A stretch of 6,528 nt of DNA from Chloroflexota bacterium (lineage in GTDB: Bacteria > Chloroflexota > Anaerolineae > UBA4142): positions 1-6,528 of the forward strand of contig JACQEA010000208.1 in assembly GCA_016200825.1 (NCBI GenBank), read 5' to 3'. Position 1 is the first letter of the stretch, and the number at the start of each line of letters is the position of its first letter. This document shows, piece by piece, positions 1 to 5,024 of this stretch. A program made the translations under genes and the position numbers. A model generated the notes under the pieces. That model did not search any database and was not told where the DNA came from. It worked only from the letters and a program-made list of their open reading frames with translations.

Positions 1-165
1 AAGCGCGGCGGGTCGTGGAACAACAATCAAGACAACACGCGTTGCGCGAACCGTAACAGGAACAATCCACATAATCGGAACAACAATGTGGGTTTTCGGG
101 TTGCCGAATCGTTCACCAAATATTTCATCTTCGCCAGAAATGCGGCGCGTCTTTGGACGCGCTGA
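1..165 (+). CDS. 3' end of an FGE/SUMF1-like (C-type lectin fold) protein, partial
   Basis: The frame is open from base 1 to TGA at 163-165 and gives 54 residues. It begins KRGGSW, continues with an Asn/Arg-rich stretch (NNNQDNTRCANRNR, then NNPHNRNNN) and ends the family block with VGFRVA. RGGSW...R.ANRN...GFRV is the C-terminal signature of formylglycine-generating-enzyme (FGE-sulfatase/SUMF1) domains, a C-type-lectin fold. Twelve of the 23 codons 7-29 are AAC or AAT. In DGR target proteins exactly this segment is the diversified ligand-binding surface. The last 20 residues (ESFTKYF...LWTR) are not FGE-like, and FGE proteins usually stop soon after GFRV, so either the tail is unusual or the segment is a non-coding template repeat that only looks coding. 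The N-terminal part lies outside the window. The family resemblance is strong. That this is a translated gene is less certain. Confidence 0.55.
   Translation, partial: KRGGSWNNNQDNTRCANRNRNNPHNRNNNVGFRVAESFTKYFIFARNAARLWTR
4..112 (+). repeat. Candidate DGR variable repeat or template repeat
   Basis: The stretch is dominated by AAC/AAT codons between a GC-rich start (CGCGGCGGGTCGTGG) and a T/G-rich end (GTGGGTTTTCGGGTTGCC). In diversity-generating retroelements a template repeat RNA is copied with adenine-specific errors into the variable repeat at the 3' end of a target gene, and the 3' end of the repeat is the non-mutated initiation-of-mutagenic-homing site. Most Asn codons are intact. D11 (GAC) and H24 (CAT) are each one adenine substitution away from AAC/AAT. 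So few changes fit a template repeat, a fresh variable repeat, or an FGE gene that is no longer diversified. No reverse transcriptase or Avd gene is in the window. The limits are approximate because no partner repeat is available to align. Confidence 0.5.
145..162 (+). other. Perfect 7-bp hairpin with 4-nt loop downstream of the DGR-like repeat
   Basis: GCGCGTC (145-151), loop TTTG, and GACGCGC (156-162) form a perfect stem that ends directly before the TGA at 163. DGR targets characteristically carry a short GC-rich stem with a four-base loop just 3' of the homing site, which helps target recognition. Here the size and loop length match that description. The position, about 35-50 bases after GFRV, depends on where the repeat really ends. 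The structure is seen directly; its role is inferred. Confidence 0.5.
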
Positions 166-199
166 CGCGGCGAAAATGGAGAATGACAGACCTGATCCC

Positions 200-227
200 G
201 GCTTGGCGCATTCGTATCGCGCAAGCC
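200..227 (+). other. Second imperfect hairpin between the FGE-like end and the terminator
   Basis: GGCTTG(G)CGC at 200-209 pairs with GCGCAAGCC at 219-227 with one bulged G, around a short loop. Together with the hairpin at 145-162 and the terminator at 239-271 it makes the stretch 145-280 a run of three stems on the + strand, as expected for a structured transcript tail. If the left-edge repeat is a DGR template, this would be the structured spacer RNA 3' of it. No protein-coding feature is supported in 166-238. Confidence 0.35.
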
Positions 228-238
228 AAATAAAAAAT

Positions 239-280
239 GCCCCGCTCCCTCTGAAAAAGTTGGAGCGGGGCTTTTATTTT
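239..280. terminator. Strong bidirectional intrinsic terminator
   Basis: A perfect 10-bp GC-rich stem (GCCCCGCTCC 239-248, GGAGCGGGGC 262-271) with a 13-base loop is followed on the + strand by TTTTATTTTT (272-281). On the - strand the same stem is followed by ATTTTTTATT, the complement of the A-rich run at 230-238. It can therefore end both the rightward transcript of the FGE-like segment and the leftward operon, whose last stop codon (299-301) lies just 18 bases before the T-rich side. Confidence 0.9.
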
Positions 281-298
281 TCTTCCTCTGTGGCTATA

Positions 299-706
299 TT
301 ATCCAAACAACCTCTGATACTCTACCAACATACACGCCTCTTCCACCACACCCAACCCCGCCGCGCGCGCGGCTTTTGCCGCGTCGCGATTTGTCGCGCC
401 GATTTGCATCCACACATATTTCGCGCCGATCTCGATCGCTTGCTCCACAATTTCAGGCACGAATTCTGGCGGACGAAAAATTTCGACGAGATCAATTTTC
501 GTTTCGCGCGGAATCGAAAGCAAATCGGGATATGCTTTTTCGCCCAGCCCTTCTTTCAACGCGGGGTTGACCGGAATTATTTTATATCCCAACTGTTGCA
601 AATATTGCGGCACGTAAAAGCCTGGCCGATCTTCTTTCGTCGAGAATCCGACGACCGCAATTGTTTTTGATTGCTTGAACAACTCGCGCATTTGCGTATC
701 GTTCAT
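299..706 (-). CDS. CoA_binding_2 (YccU-like) protein, divergent paralogue
   Basis: A 135-residue protein consisting of one CoA_binding_2-type Rossmann domain, related to E. coli YccU and to the N-terminal domain of succinyl-CoA synthetase alpha. Seen: KTIAVVGFSTKEDRPGFYVPQ at 14-34 (glycine-turn nucleotide/CoA site), GYKIIPVNP at 40-48, the IFRPP block near 76-80, and VWMQIGATN at 98-106. Known family members bind CoA; the physiological role is not settled. I chose the ATG at 704-706 rather than 716-718 because GGAG sits six bases upstream of it and the start MNDTQ then matches MNDIQ of the adjacent paralogue (772-1176). The C-terminal block usually reading VVMDRCMxxEHxRL is here VVEEACMLVEYQRL, so the usual D-R before the cysteine is lost. 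It is the last gene of the leftward set before the terminator. The identity of the family is secure. Confidence 0.9.
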   Translation of the reverse strand: MNDTQMRELFKQSKTIAVVGFSTKEDRPGFYVPQYLQQLGYKIIPVNPALKEGLGEKAYPDLLSIPRETKIDLVEIFRPPEFVPEIVEQAIEIGAKYVWMQIGATNRDAAKAARAAGLGVVEEACMLVEYQRLFG

Positions 707-718
707 TTTCAACTCCAT

Positions 719-775
719 GTGACGTGTGGCGAGTGACGGGTGTCGAGGACAATCTCGTCACTTGCCACTTGTCAC
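719..775. repeat. Imperfect inverted repeat between the two CoA-binding genes
   Basis: Arms of 22 bases at 719-740 and 754-775 are complementary with four mismatches, around a 13-base loop. The arms are built from repeated GTGAC/GTGGC/AGTGACG words. The structure fills the whole gap and covers the stop codon of the upstream paralogue (772-774). It has no T-tract, so a terminator is unlikely. It could act as an RNA stabiliser or attenuator, or be a dispersed intergenic repeat. Confidence 0.65.
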
Positions 776-1176
776 GCGCCGATTAGGCGAATATGCTCCA
801 CGCGCATACACCGATCCATCACCACTTGGACGCCCGCCTGTTGCGCGCGCCGCGCGGCGTCATGGTTGACGATTCCTTCTTGCATCCACACAACTTGCGC
901 GTCGATCAAAATCGCTTGCTCTACAATTTGTGGCGTTTCTGCGGCGGGACGGAAAATTTGCACCGCGTCAATTTTCTCTGGAATCGAAATCAAATCAGGA
1001 TACGCGCCTAGTCCATCAATCGTTGACGCGCGCGGATGCACCGGAATGATTTTGTAACCATGCGCGCGCAGGTACTGTGGAATCTCATGGCTCGGCTTGC
1101 TCGCCTCCTCCGACATTCCCACCACCGCGATGGTTTTGATGGATTGCAGAATTTTTTTGATTTGAATATCGTTCAT
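772..1176 (-). CDS. CoA_binding_2 (YccU-like) protein, canonical paralogue
   Basis: A 134-residue single-domain protein. Motifs in order: KTIAVVGMSEEASKPSHEIP at 14-33 (Rossmann glycine turn and the KPSH that commonly follows in the family), GYKIIPVHPRA at 40-50, VQIFRP at 72-77, VVWMQEGIVNHDAA at 95-108, and VVMDRCMRVEHIRL at 118-131. This is the full family consensus, including the M-D-R-C motif missing from its neighbour (299-706). Family knowledge supports CoA binding; no enzymatic activity can be claimed. The ATG at 1174-1176 lies three bases after the kinase stop codon (TAA-TCT-ATG), so translation is probably coupled to the kinase and the two proteins are likely made together. Side-by-side paralogues suggest an old tandem duplication: both start MND.Q and share the spacing of every motif. 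Confidence 0.92.
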   Translation of the reverse strand: MNDIQIKKILQSIKTIAVVGMSEEASKPSHEIPQYLRAHGYKIIPVHPRASTIDGLGAYPDLISIPEKIDAVQIFRPAAETPQIVEQAILIDAQVVWMQEGIVNHDAARRAQQAGVQVVMDRCMRVEHIRLIGA

Positions 1177-1179
1177 AGA

Positions 1180-2565
1180 TTACTTTAAGCGCGTCGGCAA
1201 GCGCACGCGAAAACATGTTCGCCCCGGCACACTCTCCACTTGTATCTTGCCGCGATGTTTCTGCACGATGTTGTACGAAATATTCAATCCCAAGCCAGTG
1301 CCTTTGCCAACCGCTTTGGTCGTAAAGAACGGTTCAAAAATGCGCGCTTGAATTTCGCGCGGAATACCCGGACCGTTATCGCAAATTTCCACAGTGACGT
1401 TTCCGTCCGCCGCGCGCGTCGTGATCTCCAACTCGCCTTTTTGTTGCATGGCATCTACCGCGTTGTCCATAATGTTCGTCCACACTTGATTCAATTCACT
1501 GCCGTAGGCTTCGATGCGCGGCAAATCGCGCGCGAAAGATCGCGTGACGTTGATGCCGGCTTTCATTTTGTATTTCAGAATGACGAGCGTGTTTTCCAAT
1601 CCTTCGTTCACGTCAATTTCCTGAACCGGCGCTTGATCCAAAAATGAATAGGATTTGACCGCCTTGACGATTTCGGAAACGCGCGTCACGCTCATTTGCA
1701 TTTCGTTCAACAGCGCGTACGCGGACACGCCGCTCGCGAGCCATTCCAAGATCACGGCAAGCTGAGATGTTTCAAACGCCGCGCCTAAATTTTCCAAATT
1801 CGCGATCGTCCAACCGTACATCACAAGCGTCGGCGCGATTTGCCACGCGTTTTCGATGGTGTGCGCATCGAGCCACGTTTCGGTTTCGCTTTCGCGATCA
1901 CTGCGCGTGAGCGGATCGAGCGCGAGCGGCGCGCGCGCGCGCAGAGTCATTTCATCGCGCAAGGCAATGACGGTTTTCAATTGCGTTTCGCTTAAATCCA
2001 ACAACCCGAGCGCCACCGACACGCGCGAAAAATCGTTCAGCGTTTTTTCTAATTGTTCCGCGCTGCTTTTCGCCGCCGCGGCGGGATTATTCAATTCATG
2101 CGCGAGTCCCGCCGCCATGGTTCCGAGCGACGCCATCTTTTCGCTTTGCCGCAACATGCTTTCGGTATTGCGGAGACGTTCCATAATCGTGTGCATCATC
2201 GCCATTGGCGCAGATGGACTGCACACCATCAAGTTGCGAAAAGATTCTGCGCTGATTTTCAATAGCGTACATTGCGTCAGCGCGCGCACGGACGCGGAAC
2301 GCGGCGTTTGTCCCAACAACGACAACTCGCCCAAGCCTTCGCCTTCGCCGCGCACCGCGAGGACAATGTCTTGTTGTCCGGAACGTTTAAGAATTTCGAC
2401 TTCACCTTTCAGAATCACATAGAACGCATCAGGCGGCGTGCCTTCTTCCATAATCAATTCGTCCGCGTTCACAGTAATTTGTTGCGCGGACGCGTAAAGA
2501 TCTTGCAAATCGGATTGCTTGACTTCGGAAAAAAGTTGCAAGCGACGCAAAAATTCAATGCTCAT
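1180..2565 (-). CDS. Cyclic-nucleotide-domain sensor histidine kinase
   Basis: A 461-residue soluble kinase with no membrane segment. Residues about 6-125 form a CNB/CRP-like sensor; GELSLLGQTPRSASVRA (79-95) is the phosphate-binding-cassette region with E80 and R89 in the positions used for cyclic nucleotides. Residues about 140-310 hold the dimerisation/phosphoacceptor part with H156 in GLAHELNNP, followed by an unusually long helical insert. The HATPase domain follows: N box NQVWTNIMDNAVDA (359-372), G1 DNGPGIP (396-402), F box FEPFFTTK (410-417), G2 GKGTGLGL (420-427). Expected role: autophosphorylation and transfer to a receiver, most likely the flavoprotein fusion at 3262-4914. I chose ATG 2563-2565; the frame stays open to an ATG at 2625, but those 20 residues (FFRVFRG...DRVFRG) are translated intergenic repeat. 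The ribosome site is weak (GTGGAC). The ligand of the sensor domain cannot be told from sequence. Confidence 0.92.
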   Translation of the reverse strand: MSIEFLRRLQLFSEVKQSDLQDLYASAQQITVNADELIMEEGTPPDAFYVILKGEVEILKRSGQQDIVLAVRGEGEGLGELSLLGQTPRSASVRALTQCTLLKISAESFRNLMVCSPSAPMAMMHTIMERLRNTESMLRQSEKMASLGTMAAGLAHELNNPAAAAKSSAEQLEKTLNDFSRVSVALGLLDLSETQLKTVIALRDEMTLRARAPLALDPLTRSDRESETETWLDAHTIENAWQIAPTLVMYGWTIANLENLGAAFETSQLAVILEWLASGVSAYALLNEMQMSVTRVSEIVKAVKSYSFLDQAPVQEIDVNEGLENTLVILKYKMKAGINVTRSFARDLPRIEAYGSELNQVWTNIMDNAVDAMQQKGELEITTRAADGNVTVEICDNGPGIPREIQARIFEPFFTTKAVGKGTGLGLNISYNIVQKHRGKIQVESVPGRTCFRVRLPTRLK

Positions 2566-2570
2566 GACTT

Positions 2571-2640
2571 GTCCACGAAAAACACGATCCAGAAAAAATT
2601 TTCCACGAAACACACGAAAAAACACGAAAAGGAAAAAGAT
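2571..2640. repeat. FRVFRG-type intergenic repeat, degenerate block next to the kinase start
   Basis: Repeated words CCACGAAA and ACACGAAA occur in tandem (GTCCACGAAAAACACGA at 2570-2586, then CCACGAAACACACGAAAAAA from 2603). On the - strand they read TTCGTGTTTTTTCGTGTG..., and in one frame they encode FRVFRG. It is the same family as the larger block at 3028-3260, on the other side of the GxxExxY gene. It reaches to within a few bases of the kinase start codon, so it makes up the kinase 5' leader. Confidence 0.8.
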
Positions 2641-2644
2641 GCGT

Positions 2645-3020
2645 TCACATTACGAATCGTTTCCATTCCAACTTGCTTGGAGCGCCAAAGTTGATGAGTA
2701 ATCCGACGCGCAAGCGAGTCGCTTTCAAATAATTCAGGACTTGAGCTTGCTCATTTCCAGACAAGCGATCTATGGCTTAGTTCGACAATAATTTTGCTGT
2801 AACAAACAAAATCCGTAACGTATTCTTTTTTCAACCAATCGTCTTTGTATTTTATTCTCAACGGTTTTTGGGCATCAAAAGGAATTCCTTTTTGACTAAA
2901 TTCTTTCTCGAGCGCTTCCTGATAAACTGCTTCTAAAAATCCTTCTCCCATTTCCTTCCGAACTTCAAACGCCGCGCCTACAATGGCATAAACTTCTTCT
3001 TTGAAGATTAATTCTGTCAT
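2645..3020 (-). pseudogene. GxxExxY family protein, broken by a frameshift
   Basis: The first 81 residues read MTELIFKEEVYAIVGAAFEV... with the family motif GFLEAVY (G27, E30, Y33) and end TDFVCYSKIIVEL. After GAA-CTA the frame is lost at about 2776-2780 and terminates at 2751. Shifting frame restores the rest of the family in full: AIDRLSGNEQAQVLNYLKAT, then a segment LRVGLLINFG and LEWKRFVM, with stop at 2645-2647. The expected total is about 125 residues, the normal family length. Two bases appear to be missing (or one extra with a codon lost) exactly where the lysine of VELKA should be. D70...E80-x-K resembles a PD-(D/E)xK-type nuclease core, so the lesion removes a likely key residue. 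Function of the family is unknown; the nuclease idea is inference. A sequencing or assembly error would give the same picture. Flanked by the same repeat family on both sides. Confidence 0.88.
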
Positions 3021-3027
3021 CCTTTAT

Positions 3028-3260
3028 CTCTCGATTCTGTTTCTTTCATTTCGTGTTGCTTGGTGTATTTCGTGGAAAAAAATACATAATTATTTTCCGT
3101 ACATTTCGTAGATTACAATTTTTCTTTCGTGTTAATTTGTGTATTTCGTGGATAAAATATCTTTAATTTTTGTCCGTGTAGTTCGTAGATTACAATTTTT
3201 CTTTCGTGTTAATTCGTGTATTTCGTGGATAAAATATTTTTTGTTTCGGTTTTTTCGTGG
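3028..3260. repeat. Tandem ~77-bp FRVFRG-type repeat array
   Basis: Two 56-base copies, 3105-3160 and 3182-3237, differ at one position (TTTGTG versus TTCGTG) and are separated by 21 bases, a period of 77. A degenerate third unit precedes them (about 3028-3104, with TTTCGTG, GTGTATTTCGTGG and TTCCGTACA) and a truncated one follows (TTTCGG...TTTTTTCGTGG to 3250). The unit is AT-rich with phased TTCGTG words. The array starts just upstream of the GxxExxY start and stops within about 10 bases of the stop codon of the flavoprotein gene. Nothing else is visible in this gap. Confidence 0.9.
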
Positions 3261-3261
3261 A

Positions 3262-4914
3262 TCACAATCCTTTCAAATACTCCCGAATCTCCATCACCGC
3301 CATCGCGCCTTCGCCCGCCGCCGACGCGATGCGATGCACCGTGCCTTTGCGCACATCGCCCGCCGCGAAAATTCCCGGCGTACTGGTTTCCAAAACAAAC
3401 GGCTCGCGTTCCAAATTCCAGCCCGTCGGTTTTTTTCCATCCGCGATCAAATCGCGTCCCGTGACCACGTAACCTTTTTCATCGCACGTGACGATGTTCG
3501 CCGCGAGCGCGCTGCCGGGTTTCACGCCGATAAACACAAACAGCGCGGCGGCGTCGAGCATTTCTTCCTTTTGCGTTTTCGTGTCGCGGATTGTCAACGC
3601 CTCTAATTTTTCTTTGCCGTGCAGCGCGAGCAAATCGGTATTCAAACGAATTTCAATCTTTTCATTCGCGCGCAGCAAATCGGTGAGATATTGCGAGGTC
3701 GTCAATTCCGTACGCACGAGCATCGTCACCTTCGCCGCAAAGCGCGACAAGAACATCGCGCCTTGCCCCGCGCTGTTCGCGCCGCCGACGACGCAAACAT
3801 TTTGATCGCGATAATTCGCGGCTTCGGTGTACGCCGCGCCGTAGTACACACCCGCGCCGGTCAATTCCGCCGCGCCCGGCATTTTCAAAATATTGAACGA
3901 TGAACCGGTCGCGAGCAAAATCGCGTGCGCGGAAATTTTGGTGCCGTCCGCGAGCGTGACCATGCGGTACGGATCGCTGCGTTCGACGAGGATGGCTTCT
4001 TGCGTGGACAAAAATTCTACGCCAAATCTTTTCGCTTGCGTCACCGCGCGGCGCGTCAAATCCATTCCGCTAATTCCAGAAGGAAAGCCCATCAAGTTTT
4101 CAATCTTGGGACTACTGCCGGCTTGTCCGCCCGGCGCGGCGCGTTCGATCAACAAAACTTTTAGTCCATCCGAACTGCCGTACACCGCCGCCGCGAGTCC
4201 GCCCGGGCCCGCGCCGACGATAATCAAATCGTAAAACGGCAACGCGGCTTTCATTTGCACGCCGCATTTTTCCGCCAGTTGTTGAAGCGCGGGATCGCTC
4301 ATCACCACGCCGTCGGGAAAATAGAGCGTTGGAATTTTTAGCGCGCCATGGTTGGTTTGCTCCACCATCGCGCGCGCTTTAAAATCTTTCTCAATGTCCA
4401 AAAACAAATAGGGAATTTGATGCCGCGTCAAAAATTCTTTGACGCGATGTGAATTGTTTGACCACAAGGATCCCGCGACGCGAATGCCCTCAAACGGCAA
4501 TTGAACATTTTGCTTCCACTCGTCGAGCAAATCGTTCACGATGGGATAAAAATTTTCTTCGGGCGGGTCCCACGGTTTGACGAGATAATAATCCAAACCG
4601 ACTTTGTTGATCGCGTCAATCGCGGCTTGCGTGTCCGCGTACGCGGTGAGTAGAATTTTGCGCGCGTCGGGAAAAATTTTGCGCGCCGCTTCCAAAAATT
4701 GCACGCCGTTCATTTCCGGCATACGTTGATCGGCGACGAAGAGCGCGGCGGTGTCGCCGCGCGCGTGCAACTGCGTGAGCGCGTCGAGCGCGCTCGCGCC
4801 CGATTCCGCTTTGAGGACGCGATAATCGCGGCCGTACTTTTGGCGCAAATCGCGTTCGACCGCGTTCAAGACCGCGCGGTCGTCGTCAACGGTGAGAATG
4901 ACGGGTTTGGGCAT
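3262..4914 (-). CDS. Receiver / glutaredoxin-like / thioredoxin-reductase-like fusion flavoprotein
   Basis: A 550-residue cytosolic protein with three domains. Residues 1-135 form a CheY-type receiver: acidic pocket D10-D12, phosphoacceptor D62 (VADQRMP), T90, and K113 in LVKPW. Residues about 143-220 resemble a glutaredoxin fold (GSLWSNNSHRVKEFL, cis-proline motif KIPTLYFPDG), but SNNS replaces the CxxC. Residues about 227-550 form a class-II pyridine nucleotide-disulfide oxidoreductase: FAD-binding GAGPGGLAA (234-242), PGGQAG (261-266), ATGSS (335-339), NAD(P)H-binding VVGGANSAG (375-383), and FAAGD (516-520). Where thioredoxin reductase has CATC, this protein has GVYYGAAYTE, so the dithiol is absent; I recall this as usual for the fused family. 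It cannot reduce thioredoxin by the classical route. A phosphorylation-controlled flavin oxidoreductase or redox sensor, partnered by the kinase at 1180-2565, is the likely role. Substrate unknown. Confidence 0.93.
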   Translation of the reverse strand: MPKPVILTVDDDRAVLNAVERDLRQKYGRDYRVLKAESGASALDALTQLHARGDTAALFVADQRMPEMNGVQFLEAARKIFPDARKILLTAYADTQAAIDAINKVGLDYYLVKPWDPPEENFYPIVNDLLDEWKQNVQLPFEGIRVAGSLWSNNSHRVKEFLTRHQIPYLFLDIEKDFKARAMVEQTNHGALKIPTLYFPDGVVMSDPALQQLAEKCGVQMKAALPFYDLIIVGAGPGGLAAAVYGSSDGLKVLLIERAAPGGQAGSSPKIENLMGFPSGISGMDLTRRAVTQAKRFGVEFLSTQEAILVERSDPYRMVTLADGTKISAHAILLATGSSFNILKMPGAAELTGAGVYYGAAYTEAANYRDQNVCVVGGANSAGQGAMFLSRFAAKVTMLVRTELTTSQYLTDLLRANEKIEIRLNTDLLALHGKEKLEALTIRDTKTQKEEMLDAAALFVFIGVKPGSALAANIVTCDEKGYVVTGRDLIADGKKPTGWNLEREPFVLETSTPGIFAAGDVRKGTVHRIASAAGEGAMAVMEIREYLKGL

Positions 4915-4923
4915 CTTGTCGCT

Positions 4924-4952
4924 ATCCTACCACGTTAAGTTCAGAGAATCAA
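4924..4952 (-). promoter_or_regulatory. Weak candidate promoter for the flavoprotein gene
   Basis: On the - strand TTGATT (4947-4952) and TAGGAT (4924-4929) are 17 bases apart. TAGGAT lies only nine bases before the ATG, so it could equally be the ribosome-binding site; if it is the -10 box the mRNA would be nearly leaderless. The gap 4915-5024 is a divergent intergenic region, so a promoter for this gene must lie in it or in the oppositely transcribed unit. Confidence 0.3.
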
Positions 4953-4971
4953 CTCTAGCCAATGCCGCGCT

Positions 4972-5001
4972 TTGCTTTTTTGAACGAAGATGATATATAA
5001 T
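4972..5001 (+). promoter_or_regulatory. Promoter of the two-gene small-protein unit
   Basis: A perfect TATAAT at 4996-5001 has a weak TTGCTT (4972-4977) 18 bases upstream. The start point expected near 5007 would leave a leader of about 18 bases that contains the purine-rich ribosome site (GGAGTAGG, 5008-5015) before the GTG at 5025. The fit of -10, leader and ribosome site to the gene makes this the most convincing promoter in the window. Confidence 0.6.
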
Positions 5002-5024
5002 CATTTCGGAGTAGGTGGCGGATC

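Noticed and set aside
27..224. 65-codon - strand frame opposite the FGE-like end
   Set aside because: It lies antisense to a segment with a recognisable protein signature, has no ribosome site and no family resemblance.
166..298. tRNA or other standard RNA gene in the left intergenic stretch
   Set aside because: No cloverleaf arms, TPsiC-like sequence or CCA end could be matched; only the hairpins and terminator are visible.
86..670. Long + strand frame through the terminator and antisense to the first CoA-binding gene
   Set aside because: It crosses a strong terminator and is the complement of a clearly conserved gene. Its first part (ENDRPDPGLAHS) only reflects the structured region after the DGR-like repeat.
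1240..2422. Several + strand frames of 70-188 codons antisense to the kinase
   Set aside because: They are by-products of the CGCG-rich codon use of the kinase; their products are Arg/Ser-rich and low in complexity.
2566..2625. Extended kinase start at 2625
   Set aside because: The extra 20 residues are translated FRVFRG repeat, whereas MSIEFLRRL at 2565 begins right at the CNB-type domain.
3050..3237. Possible CRISPR array in the TTCGTG repeats
   Set aside because: The repeat is 56 bases within a 77-base tandem period, the intervening sequence is not spacer-like, only two good copies exist and no cas gene is nearby.
3488..4234. + strand frames antisense to the flavoprotein gene
   Set aside because: Same reason: complement of a well-supported 550-codon gene, with no motifs of their own.
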